From Lachnospiraceae bacterium (GTDB lineage Bacteria > Bacillota > Clostridia > Lachnospirales > Lachnospiraceae), in NCBI GenBank assembly GCA_022768745.1, contig JALELK010000115.1, positions 54,664 through 118,663 of the forward strand: 64,000 nucleotides of DNA, in the 5' to 3' direction. A program made the position numbers and the translations under genes. How positions within the stretch are numbered: position 1 is the stretch's first letter; each line of letters begins with the position of its first letter. A model generated the notes under the pieces. That model saw only the letters and a program-made list of their open reading frames with translations, was not told the origin of the DNA and made no database searches. Shown piece after piece: positions 25,628-33,762 of the stretch.

Positions 25628-27559
25628 ATGATTTTATCTTGCCAGAATATTTCAAAAGCATTTGGCGGAGATGAAGTTTTAAAAAATATTTCATTTCAAG
25701 TTAATGAGTGCGATAAAGTTGCCATTGTGGGAAACAATGGCGCGGGAAAATCGACTTTGCTCAAAATCATTACCGGAGAATTGGATATGGATGAAGGGAC
25801 AGTGGTGTTTGCAAAAGACACCACTGTTGGTTATTTAGCCCAATATCAGGAGGATGATGAGCAGGGAAGTATTTATGATATTGTTCGTTCTTCTTGTCAG
25901 AATATTATAGACATGGAGGACGAATTGCACTGTATGGAGGAACAGATGCGAAATTCCTCTCCAGAGGAGTTAGCGTCTTTATTGGAAAAATACCACAAGC
26001 TGAATGATAAATTTAATCATTTAGGTGGAAATTTATACGAATCCGAAGTGAATGGAGTACTGAGGGGATTGGGATTTTCAGAGGATGATTTTTCTAAAAC
26101 TATGTCTATGCTGTCGGGAGGACAGAAAACAAGAGTGTCCCTTGGCAAACTTTTGGTGACAAAACCGGATATTTTACTTTTGGATGAGCCAATTAACCAT
26201 CTGGATATGTCTTCCATTCAGTGGCTGGAAAACTACCTGATGAATTATAAGGGCTGTGTGATTATTGTGGCCCATGACCGATATTTTTTAGACCGTACAG
26301 TTACCAGTGTGTTGGACATCAGTCACCACAACGGATATCTGTACAAGGGAAATTATTCAGCCTTTGCAAAGCAAAAAGAACAACGGATGCTTACCCGTTT
26401 AAGGGAATATGAAAAACAGCAGGATATGCTGGCTCATCAGCAGGAAGTAATTGACAAATTAAAACAGTTCAACAGAGAAAAGTCTATCAAGCGTGCTGAG
26501 AGCAGACAAAAAGCTTTGGATAAGGTGGAATTGATTGAAAAACCAATAGACGACTCCAAGGTGATGTCTCTTTCCTTGGAACCAAATGAAATCAGCGGCA
26601 ATGATGTGCTTCAGCTGATGGATATATCAAAGTCCTATGATGGAAAAACACTGTTTTCCGGAGTAAATCTTATGATAAATCGTGGAGAACACGTGGCAAT
26701 TATTGGAGACAATGGCACAGGCAAAACTACTCTGTTAAAAATTATAAATCGAATGGTGGACGCAGATACAGGTACCATTCGTCTTGGCTCAAAGGTTACC
26801 ATAGGATATTATGACCAGGAACAGCAGGTCTTGGATGATGATAAAACTTTGTTTGAGGAAATGAGTGATGCCTATCCGAATCTGACGCAGACCAAAATAA
26901 GAAATGTCTTGGCCGCGTTTATGTTTTTCGATGATGATTGTTATAAGAAAGTTGGAGACCTAAGCGGTGGAGAGAGAGGAAGAATTTCCTTGGCAAAATT
27001 GATGCTCTCAGGGGCTAATTTCCTTATTTTGGATGAGCCTACCAACCATTTGGATATGGAGTCAAAAGAAATTTTGGAAAAGGCTTTAAATGGTTATACC
27101 GGAACGCTGCTGTATGTGTCCCATGACCGTTATTTTATTAATAAAACAGCAAAAAGAGTTCTGGCATTGCATAACGATCATTTTGAAAATTATCTGGGAA
27201 ATTATGATTATTATCTTCAGAAATTTCAGGAATCTATGGATGGAACTGAGAATACAGAAGTTGATAAGTCATTGACGACAGAGCCATCCTCTGAAGGGAA
27301 AAAGGATTGGGTAAACCAAAAGAAACTTCAAAGTGAAAAGAGAAAGATACAGAACCAGATTGATAAAATAGAACAGGAAATTGCTGAAATAGAGGAAAAA
27401 CTGGAGTCGTTAAATGAAGATTTGATGAATCCTGAAAATGCGTCTAATTCGGCAAAATTAAATGAGATTTCTGCCCAGCAGGAAAAATTGCAAAGTCGGC
27501 TGGATGAGTGCTATCAGGAGTGGGAATCTTTGTCGGAAAATGAGTTGTTAAATTTTTGA
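25628..27559 (+). CDS. ABC-F family ATPase (ribosome-associated)
   Basis: A 643-residue protein with two ABC cassettes and no membrane segment. Cassette 1 has GNNGAGKST (35-43), LSGGQKTR and LLLDEPINHLD; note Ile where DEPTNHLD has Thr. Cassette 2 has GDNGTGKTT, LSGGERGR and LILDEPTNHLD. A charged P-site tRNA interaction linker lies between them (QKEQRMLTRLREYEKQQD). The C-terminal 90 residues form a coiled coil (QNQIDKIEQEIAEIEEKLESL). ABC-F proteins act on the ribosome E site as translation factors or antibiotic-protection factors; which applies here is not decidable. The gene follows icd closely and may share its transcript. Confidence 0.93.
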   Translation: MILSCQNISKAFGGDEVLKNISFQVNECDKVAIVGNNGAGKSTLLKIITGELDMDEGTVVFAKDTTVGYLAQYQEDDEQGSIYDIVRSSCQNIIDMEDELHCMEEQMRNSSPEELASLLEKYHKLNDKFNHLGGNLYESEVNGVLRGLGFSEDDFSKTMSMLSGGQKTRVSLGKLLVTKPDILLLDEPINHLDMSSIQWLENYLMNYKGCVIIVAHDRYFLDRTVTSVLDISHHNGYLYKGNYSAFAKQKEQRMLTRLREYEKQQDMLAHQQEVIDKLKQFNREKSIKRAESRQKALDKVELIEKPIDDSKVMSLSLEPNEISGNDVLQLMDISKSYDGKTLFSGVNLMINRGEHVAIIGDNGTGKTTLLKIINRMVDADTGTIRLGSKVTIGYYDQEQQVLDDDKTLFEEMSDAYPNLTQTKIRNVLAAFMFFDDDCYKKVGDLSGGERGRISLAKLMLSGANFLILDEPTNHLDMESKEILEKALNGYTGTLLYVSHDRYFINKTAKRVLALHNDHFENYLGNYDYYLQKFQESMDGTENTEVDKSLTTEPSSEGKKDWVNQKKLQSEKRKIQNQIDKIEQEIAEIEEKLESLNEDLMNPENASNSAKLNEISAQQEKLQSRLDECYQEWESLSENELLNF

Positions 27560-27562
27560 CAC
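27545..27562. promoter_or_regulatory. Candidate Rex operator
   Basis: TTGTTAA (27545-27551), a 4-base spacer, TTGACAC (27556-27562). The first half matches the Rex consensus TTGTTAA-N4-TTAACAA exactly, the second at 5 of 7 positions. It abuts the -35 of the rex promoter and overlaps the end of the ABC-F gene. Autoregulation is an inference. Confidence 0.45.
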
Positions 27563-27563
27563 A

Positions 27564-27592
27564 TTGACAACCTTTGGGAAAAAAACTATAAT
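27564..27592 (+). promoter_or_regulatory. Consensus sigma-A promoter of rex
   Basis: TTGACA (27564-27569), exactly 17 bases, TATAAT (27587-27592): both hexamers are perfect consensus. It lies about 40 bases before the proposed rex start. Confidence 0.92.
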
Positions 27593-27632
27593 TTTCTATA
27601 AGAATTGATTGGAAAATGAAAGGGGTACAGTC

Positions 27633-28265
27633 TTGGACAAGGGTATTTCACAGGCAGTTATTCGTAGAATGCCTAGATATTATAGATATTTAGGAGAATT
27701 ATTGGAAGCCGGTGTTGAGAGAATTTCTTCCAACGAACTTAGTGCCAGAATGCATGTTACGGCATCTCAGATACGACAGGATTTAAATAATTTTGGAGGC
27801 TTTGGCCAGCAGGGATACGGATACAATGTTCAGTATTTGTATGACGAAATAGGTCATATTCTCGGCTTGAATGAAATGCATAATATGATTATTATCGGAG
27901 CAGGAAATTTAGGTCAGGCCATTGCTAATTATGTAAAATTTGAAAAATTAGGTTTCCGTGTGGTTGGATTGTTTGATATCAATCCGGCTCTGGAAGGAAA
28001 GGAAGTCAGAGGCATTCCGGTGATGATGCTTGATGTTTTACCTGAATTTGTCAAGGATCATCAGGTGGATATTGCTGCACTGACACTTCCAAAGGAAAAT
28101 GCAGAGACTACAGCAGTGATGTTGTCTACTTTAGGGGTAAATGCGATTTGGAATTTTGCCCATGTGGATTTGGATAATGTAGATGGTATGATTGTAGAAA
28201 ATGTTCATTTGTCGGATAGTTTGATGCAGTTATCCTATAGCATTGCGAATAAAAAGAATAAATAA
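27633..28265 (+). CDS. rex: Redox-sensing transcriptional repressor Rex
   Basis: A 210-residue Rex. The chosen start is the TTG at 27633, 7 bases after AAAGGGG; the frame could be extended 8 codons to a TTG at 27609, but that lacks a ribosome site and does not match family N-termini. The winged-helix DNA-binding part (ISQAVIRRMPRYYRYL, ASQIRQDLNNFGGFGQQGYGY) covers residues 1-75. The Rossmann domain has GAGNLGQAIANY near 90, and a C-terminal domain-swap helix ends the protein. It senses the NADH/NAD+ ratio and represses fermentation and respiration genes when NADH is low. It has a perfect promoter with a candidate Rex box. Confidence 0.96.
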   Translation: MDKGISQAVIRRMPRYYRYLGELLEAGVERISSNELSARMHVTASQIRQDLNNFGGFGQQGYGYNVQYLYDEIGHILGLNEMHNMIIIGAGNLGQAIANYVKFEKLGFRVVGLFDINPALEGKEVRGIPVMMLDVLPEFVKDHQVDIAALTLPKENAETTAVMLSTLGVNAIWNFAHVDLDNVDGMIVENVHLSDSLMQLSYSIANKKNK

Positions 28266-28279
28266 TTGAGGGTGATGTT

Positions 28280-28945
28280 TTGGCGAAGCAGGCATTTACA
28301 GAGGCACTGAAACAAGTGAAAATTCCGGTTCTCGTTTTAGATCAGAAGTGGCACAGGCTTTTTGCACTGGAGGGAAAACCGGATACGGTAAAAGAACTGG
28401 AGTCCAAATTGTCAGAGGTGTTAGCCAGACAGGGAAAGCTGACACAGGAACAGAAGGATTTGAAAAAACTCAAATCCAGTCTTATGCAAAATATTGTGGA
28501 AAATATGGAGGGAACAGAGATTTCTTCCGATATTGACAAAAGTAAAAAACTGGAGCAGGATAAAAAGCTTATCGATGATGTCAATGAGAAAATCCGACTA
28601 AATGAGGACCAGCTTTTAGATATTCCCAGGGAGATTGTCACATACAATGATGCATTGATGATGGAGACCATGGATTATTGTTATGAAAGGCTTCGTACGA
28701 ATTATCGGGAGGCGGAAGAGATTTCTGAGTGGATTAAACAGGTCAGAGTTGATTTGAAAAAGAACATTATTCGGAAACAGAATCGAGAGATTAACAATCG
28801 AGAGATATATTCGTATATGCATGATATTTTTGGAAAAGATATTATCAATTTGTTTGATGTAAAAAATAATGATGTGGATTTGGCAACCGGAGAAGACCGC
28901 CCGGAGGGTGATACATCCGATTCGGAAGTTTTATCTGAAAAGTAA
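28280..28945 (+). CDS. Coiled-coil protein of unknown function following rex
   Basis: A 221-residue soluble, almost wholly helical and highly charged protein; heptad-like patterns run through about 35-125 (TVKELESKLSEVLARQGKLT). Near the N-terminus is a short beta-like piece, IPVLVLDQKWHRLF. The C-terminal tail is acidic. The start is a TTG at 28280; the nearest ATG (28275) is out of frame, and GAGGGTGAT serves as ribosome site. It lies 14 bases after rex, so it is probably co-transcribed, and ends at a hairpin before nnr. The family is not recognised. Confidence 0.72.
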   Translation: MAKQAFTEALKQVKIPVLVLDQKWHRLFALEGKPDTVKELESKLSEVLARQGKLTQEQKDLKKLKSSLMQNIVENMEGTEISSDIDKSKKLEQDKKLIDDVNEKIRLNEDQLLDIPREIVTYNDALMMETMDYCYERLRTNYREAEEISEWIKQVRVDLKKNIIRKQNREINNREIYSYMHDIFGKDIINLFDVKNNDVDLATGEDRPEGDTSDSEVLSEK

Positions 28946-28973
28946 GAGTTTCGCAAGGCGGAACTCTTTGTTT
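28944..28973 (+). terminator. Probable terminator after the rex operon
   Basis: AAGAGTTTCGC (28944-28954), a 3-base loop, GCGGAACTCTT (28958-28968) with one G-U pair, then TGTTTG. A strong 11-bp stem but an imperfect U-tract. Its first base is within the stop codon of the upstream gene. Confidence 0.7.
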
Positions 28974-28999
28974 GCATTAGAGGAAAGTGAGAAAACAGT

Positions 29000-30493
29000 A
29001 TGGAGTATTTGTTAAACAGCAAGGAAATGAAACAGCTTGATGAAAATACCATTCATAACTACGGTATTATGTCTGAAGTGCTGATGGAAAGAGCAGCCCT
29101 TGGTGTGGTAGAACTGATAGAAAAAAATCCGTGGCAGGATAAAAACATTCTTGTTGTCTGCGGTTCCGGTAATAATGGAGGAGATGGTTTTGCTGTTGCC
29201 AGAATTCTTTTCCAGAAGGGGTATTCCGTAGGAATTTGCGCTTTGGGAGAGGTATCTCATATGACCAAAGAGTGCCAAGCACAAAGAGAGGTTTGCCTAA
29301 AATTACAAATCCCATTTTGCGATGAATGTGAAGACACAGGGGAATGGAATATCATCATAGACGGTTTATTTGGGATAGGGTTAAAGAGAGAGATTCAGGG
29401 AATATACAAGACCCTATTAGAAAAGCTAAATGCTATGGACGCAATTCGTATTGCCATTGACATTCCATCCGGCGTTTTCGCAGATGACGGTTCCGTTCCG
29501 GGGTCTGCTTTTATGGCAGATTATACCGTTACCTTTGGATACAGAAAAGTCGGACACATGCTTTATCCGGGGAAGAATTATTGCGGTGAAGTAATTTTAA
29601 AGGACATCGGTATTGTTGATAAAGAGGAGAGTCGGTCATTTTTTTCACACAAGGCTTTGGAGAAAAGTGATTTGGATTTGCTCCCGGGATTGGAGAAAAA
29701 CTTGAATAAGGGCTCTGCCGGGAAGGTGCTTCTGATTGCCGGAAGTGAGGAGATGGCAGGGGCTGCATACCTGGCAGGATTAGGTGCATTAACCTGTGGA
29801 TGCGGTATGGTTAAAATTTATACTCACAAGAGAAATAGGAATGTTATCTTATCTCTTTTTCCGGAAGCCATTGTTGTATGTTATGAAAAATTTGATGAAA
29901 AACAATTGGTGGAATTAATGAAATGGGCTTCAGCCATTGCAGTTGGTCCGGGAATAGGGACTTCGTCTATAGCCGGTCAGATTGTGGATACCGTGGTAAA
30001 ATATGCATCTGTGCCAGTGGTGATTGATGCAGATGGATTAAATATCATTGCTAAAAAACCGGGGATTTTAAAACAACCACATACAGAAATTGTGGTGACT
30101 CCCCATATGGCTGAGATGGCAAGACTTACAGATAATCCGATTCTATATGTTTCGGAGCATAAGTTATCGGTATGCCAGGAATTTGCAACGGAACATCAAG
30201 TGATATGTGTTTTAAAAGATGGTGCAACATTGACGACAATCCCATATGAGGATATATTTATTAATAGGTCAGGCAGTCCGGCTATGGCTACAGCAGGTAG
30301 CGGTGATGTTCTGACAGGAGTGATAGTGTCGTTGATTGCACAGGGAATGGAGCCTTCCATAGCTGCACCTTTGGGAGTGTATCTTCACGGATTGGCAGGG
30401 GAGACTGCTGCAAAGCAAACGAGTATGCACGGCCTTGTTGCATCGGACATCATTCAGGGTATAAAGATGATTTTTTTGGAAAGAGGGCTATAA
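29000..30493 (+). CDS. nnr: Bifunctional NAD(P)H-hydrate repair enzyme (epimerase plus ADP-dependent dehydratase)
   Basis: A 497-residue fusion. Residues 1-210 form the YjeF-N epimerase domain with the motif VCGSGNNGGDGFAVAR and the catalytic-Asp region IIDGLFGIGLKREIQG. Residues 225-497 are the ribokinase-like dehydratase with VPVVIDADGLN, EIVVTPHMAEMARL and the ATP/ADP loop TAGSGDVLTGV. Together they restore damaged NAD(P)H hydrates to NAD(P)H. The alr gene begins 2 bases after the stop, as in many Firmicutes, so nnr-alr-mazF probably form one transcript. Confidence 0.96.
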   Translation: MEYLLNSKEMKQLDENTIHNYGIMSEVLMERAALGVVELIEKNPWQDKNILVVCGSGNNGGDGFAVARILFQKGYSVGICALGEVSHMTKECQAQREVCLKLQIPFCDECEDTGEWNIIIDGLFGIGLKREIQGIYKTLLEKLNAMDAIRIAIDIPSGVFADDGSVPGSAFMADYTVTFGYRKVGHMLYPGKNYCGEVILKDIGIVDKEESRSFFSHKALEKSDLDLLPGLEKNLNKGSAGKVLLIAGSEEMAGAAYLAGLGALTCGCGMVKIYTHKRNRNVILSLFPEAIVVCYEKFDEKQLVELMKWASAIAVGPGIGTSSIAGQIVDTVVKYASVPVVIDADGLNIIAKKPGILKQPHTEIVVTPHMAEMARLTDNPILYVSEHKLSVCQEFATEHQVICVLKDGATLTTIPYEDIFINRSGSPAMATAGSGDVLTGVIVSLIAQGMEPSIAAPLGVYLHGLAGETAAKQTSMHGLVASDIIQGIKMIFLERGL

Positions 30494-30495
30494 AG

Positions 30496-31659
30496 TTGAA
30501 TGAGACAATGAGAATATGGGCAGAGGTTAATCTGGATGCCATTGAACATAATATTGAGGTTATGAGGAATGTTCATCAAGCAAAGCAACCTATGATGGCG
30601 GTGATTAAAACCAATGGATATGGACACGGAGCCATTGCCATTGCAAATATGCTGGAACAAAATGATGGTATATGCGGTTATGCTGTTGCAACCGCTGAGG
30701 AAGCTTTTCAGTTGAGAAAAGCCGGCATAAAAAAGATGATTTTGATTTTGGGATACGTGTTTGAAAAGGATTATGAAGAATTGATTCGTCAGGAAATCCG
30801 CATTTGTGTGTTCAGGGAGGATATGGCACAAAAGATTTCTCAGGTGGCTGTTTCTATAGGCAAAGATGCATATATTCATATAAAAATTGACAGTGGTATG
30901 GGAAGAATCGGATTTGTGCCGGGGGAAGAATCCCTGAATGCCATTACCCGTATTTCAAAATTAAAAGGATTGCATTTGGAGGGGATTTTTACTCACTTTG
31001 CAAGAGCAGATGAAAAAGATAAGCAGTTTGCAAAAATACAGTTTGCGAAATTCTCATCTTTTATCAAAGAATTAGAGAAAAATCAGGTTACATTTAAAAT
31101 ACGACACTGTGCCAACAGTGCGGCTATTTTGGAACTGCCGGAGTATTATATGGATATGATGCGCGCAGGAATTACACTTTATGGTTTAATGCCATCGGAG
31201 GAGGTTGGTGCTGAATATCCTCTGGAGCCGGCACTTTCTTTGTATAGCTCCATTGTGCATATCAAAGAAATTAACCCGGGAGATTGTATCAGTTATGGTG
31301 GCACCTATTGTGCCAAGGAAGCCCGCAAGGTGGCTACCGTTCCTGTAGGTTATGGTGACGGATATCCAAGGGCGCTCTCCAATCAGGGATATGTTTTGAT
31401 TCGGGGACAAAAGGCTCCTATCCTGGGACGGGTCTGCATGGATCAGATGATGGTGGATGTCACTGATATTGACGGAGTTTCCCTTTTGGATCAGGTGGTG
31501 TTGATTGGCCGCGATGGTGATTTGAATATCACTATGGAAGAATTAGGTGAGATTTCAGGAAGGTTTAATTATGAACTTGCTTGCGATTTAGGAAACCGAA
31601 TTCCAAGATTTTATTACAGAAACGGAAAGAAAATCGGCAAATTAGATTACTTTGCATAG
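30496..31659 (+). CDS. alr: Alanine racemase
   Basis: A 387-residue PLP enzyme with the cofactor Lys38 in MAVIKTNGYGHGAI. The second-base Tyr is near 266 (ISYGGTY), and PVGYGDGYPRALSN and GRVCMDQMMVDVT follow, as is typical of Alr. It makes D-alanine for the cell wall. The start is a TTG at 30496, 8 bases after GAGGG; the internal ATG at 30508 is less well placed. It is 2 bases after nnr and is followed 67 bases later by a MazF-family gene. Confidence 0.97.
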   Translation: MNETMRIWAEVNLDAIEHNIEVMRNVHQAKQPMMAVIKTNGYGHGAIAIANMLEQNDGICGYAVATAEEAFQLRKAGIKKMILILGYVFEKDYEELIRQEIRICVFREDMAQKISQVAVSIGKDAYIHIKIDSGMGRIGFVPGEESLNAITRISKLKGLHLEGIFTHFARADEKDKQFAKIQFAKFSSFIKELEKNQVTFKIRHCANSAAILELPEYYMDMMRAGITLYGLMPSEEVGAEYPLEPALSLYSSIVHIKEINPGDCISYGGTYCAKEARKVATVPVGYGDGYPRALSNQGYVLIRGQKAPILGRVCMDQMMVDVTDIDGVSLLDQVVLIGRDGDLNITMEELGEISGRFNYELACDLGNRIPRFYYRNGKKIGKLDYFA

Positions 31660-31726
31660 AATATAAGTGAATAGCTTTCAAAATTGTGGAAATACTATTG
31701 ATAAAATAATTTTTGGAGAGTGTATT

Positions 31727-32074
31727 ATGACAATTAGACGAGGCGATATATTTTATGCAGACCTAAGACCGGTGGTTGGCTCAGAACAGGGAGGCATCCG
31801 GCCTGTTTTAATCATTCAGAATGATGTGGGAAATGTACATTCCCCCACTGTGATTTGCGCAGCCATTACATCAAAACTAAACAAGGCAAAACTTCCGACC
31901 CATGTGTCTTTAGACAGTGATAAGTATGACTTGGTAAAGGATTCGGTGGTTTTGCTGGAACAGCTTAGAACCATAGATAAAAAAAGATTAAAAGAAAAAA
32001 TTTGTCACTTAGATCATCAGGTATTGTTTGAAGTGGATAAGGCACTGGAGGTCAGTTTGGAACTTCTTACATAA
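31727..32074 (+). CDS. MazF/NdoA-family endoribonuclease toxin, no antitoxin gene seen
   Basis: The 115-residue product starts at the ATG preceded by GGAGAG; the frame stays open 20 codons further upstream, but without family similarity or ribosome site. Family marks are the opening [28 protein letters not shown], in which the Arg of GGxRP is a catalytic residue, then AAITSK and the C-terminal [13 protein letters not shown]. It resembles B. subtilis EndoA/NdoA, a sequence-specific mRNA interferase. In Bacillus the antitoxin gene sits between alr and this gene; here that 67-base gap has no coding capacity. Confidence 0.93.
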   Translation: MTIRRGDIFYADLRPVVGSEQGGIRPVLIIQNDVGNVHSPTVICAAITSKLNKAKLPTHVSLDSDKYDLVKDSVVLLEQLRTIDKKRLKEKICHLDHQVLFEVDKALEVSLELLT

Positions 32075-32108
32075 ATGATGAAAACAAATTCTTGTAAGGA
32101 GCGAAAAC

Positions 32109-32942
32109 TTGAAGAAAAATTTAGAACGGATTGGAAAACTGTTTAAGAACAAGTCAAAAGAAGAATTGGACGATGAGATTGAAGAGGAAATCATCTCTAT
32201 GGTAAATGAGGGACACGAACATGGTGTCCTTCTTGCCAGCGAAGCAACTATGATTCAAAATATTTTTGAATTTGGAGACAAAGTTGCCAAGGATATTATG
32301 ATACATAGAAAACAAATGGTCTGTCTGGATGGAGATATGAGTTTTTCGGAGGCGTTGGATTTTGTAAAAACCAGCTCTTTTTCCAGATATCCGGTCTTTT
32401 TACATGATTTAGATCATATTATTGGTGTGTTGCATATTAAGGATGCTTTGCTATACGTTCGTGATGATAAAGCGTTGTCAAAAAAGCTACGGGACTTTGA
32501 CGAACTTTTGCAACCGGCGGCATTTGTACCTGAGACCCACAATCTTAATACCCTGTTTGCAAAAATGCAATCAAAGAAGAATCATATGATGATTGTGGTG
32601 GATGAATACGGACAAACCAGTGGGTTGATTTCCATGGAGGATATCTTAGAGGAGATTGTGGGAAATATTTTAGATGAACATGACGAGGAAGAGTTGTCCA
32701 TTGAAGAGATTTCAAAGGATCAGTTTTCTATGAGTGGTGCCACAGAGTTGGAGGAAGCGGCCCAGGTGCTTGGAATTGAATTTCCGGAAGAGTTTGAAAC
32801 TTTAAACGGTTTTTTGATTTCCCTTTTGGGAAGAATCCCTAATGAGCATGAAAGTTTTACGGTGAATTATGATAAATATTCTTTTTTTGTACAGGATGTG
32901 GAAGACCGAATGATTCAACAGGTTCAGGTTTCTAAGATATAA
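32109..32942 (+). CDS. CBS-pair / CorC-HlyC domain protein (soluble TlyC type)
   Basis: A 277-residue cytoplasmic protein. Residues 50-115 and about 120-175 form a CBS pair (KVAKDIMIHRKQMVCLDGDMS, MIVVDEYGQTSGLISMEDILEEIVG). Residues 195-277 form the CorC/HlyC domain, with FSMSGATELEEAAQVLG and LNGFLISLLGRIP. It lacks the DUF21/CNNM membrane part found in full magnesium or cobalt exporters, so it matches short CorC-like proteins that regulate ion efflux. The start is TTG with AAGGAG upstream. Hemolysin labels for this family are historical. Confidence 0.9.
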   Translation: MKKNLERIGKLFKNKSKEELDDEIEEEIISMVNEGHEHGVLLASEATMIQNIFEFGDKVAKDIMIHRKQMVCLDGDMSFSEALDFVKTSSFSRYPVFLHDLDHIIGVLHIKDALLYVRDDKALSKKLRDFDELLQPAAFVPETHNLNTLFAKMQSKKNHMMIVVDEYGQTSGLISMEDILEEIVGNILDEHDEEELSIEEISKDQFSMSGATELEEAAQVLGIEFPEEFETLNGFLISLLGRIPNEHESFTVNYDKYSFFVQDVEDRMIQQVQVSKI

Positions 32943-32955
32943 TCGGATACATTTA

Positions 32956-32984
32956 TTGAAAGCAAAAACAAAAAATGATAAAAT
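32956..32984 (+). promoter_or_regulatory. Sigma-A promoter of yebC-glgA
   Basis: TTGAAA (32956-32961), 17 bases, TAAAAT (32979-32984), 35 bases before the yebC start. Confidence 0.7.
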
Positions 32985-33019
32985 ACAAAAGAATACATTA
33001 GAAAAGAGGAAGAATAATT

Positions 33020-33748
33020 ATGTCAGGACATTCAAAATTTGCCAATATCAAACATAAGAAAGAAAAGAATGATGCGGCAAAAGGAAAGATTTTTACTATT
33101 ATTGGAAGAGAAATTGCAGTTGCAGTAAAAGAAGGTGGACCTGATCCGGAAAATAACAGCAAACTTCGTGATGTAATCGCTAAGGCGAAAGCAAACAATA
33201 TGCCAAACGACACAATTGAGCGTGGTATCAAAAAAGCAGCCGGAGATGCCAATTCTGTAAACTATGAATCTGTTACATATGAAGGCTATGGACCAAACGG
33301 TACTGCTATTATTGTGGATGCTTTAACAGATAACAAAAACAGAACTGCAGCCAACGTACGTAGTGCTTTTACCAAAGGTAAGGGAAGCATCGGGACTCAG
33401 GGATGTGTATCTTATATGTTTGACAAAAGAGGTCAGATTTTAATTGACCGTAGTGAGTGCGATTTGGAGCCGGATGACTTGATGATGATGGCTTTGGATG
33501 CAGGAGCTGAGGATTTTTCAGAAGAGGAAGACAGTTTTGAAATTTTGACAGCTCCGGAAGACTTTTCAGCAGTGAGAGAAGCATTGGAAAAAGAGGGCAT
33601 TCCTATGGCGGATGCTCAGGTTACAATGATTCCACAGACTTATGTAGAGCTGTCTGATGAACAGGATTTATACAATATTAATCGTATTTTAACTTTATTA
33701 GATGAGGACGATGACGTTCAGGAAGTGTATCATAACTGGGATGAGTAG
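33020..33748 (+). CDS. yebC: YebC/PmpR-family protein
   Basis: A 242-residue YebC with the invariant opening [22 protein letters not shown], then GRGI-like ERGIKKAAG and the block [19 protein letters not shown], and [17 protein letters not shown]. Family members were described as transcriptional regulators (PmpR), and more recently as factors that help ribosomes at difficult, proline-rich sequences. It carries its own promoter and is separated from glgA by only 14 bases. Confidence 0.97.
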   Translation: MSGHSKFANIKHKKEKNDAAKGKIFTIIGREIAVAVKEGGPDPENNSKLRDVIAKAKANNMPNDTIERGIKKAAGDANSVNYESVTYEGYGPNGTAIIVDALTDNKNRTAANVRSAFTKGKGSIGTQGCVSYMFDKRGQILIDRSECDLEPDDLMMMALDAGAEDFSEEEDSFEILTAPEDFSAVREALEKEGIPMADAQVTMIPQTYVELSDEQDLYNINRILTLLDEDDDVQEVYHNWDE

Positions 33749-33762
33749 GGGGCTTTAAAATT

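Noticed and set aside
27609..27632. Upstream TTG start for rex
   Set aside because: It would place the AAAGGGG ribosome site inside the gene and add residues not seen at Rex N-termini.
31667..31726. 20-codon upstream extension of the MazF-like gene, or an antitoxin in this gap
   Set aside because: No family similarity and no ribosome site; GGAGAG correctly serves the ATG at 31727, and 67 bases is too short for an antitoxin.
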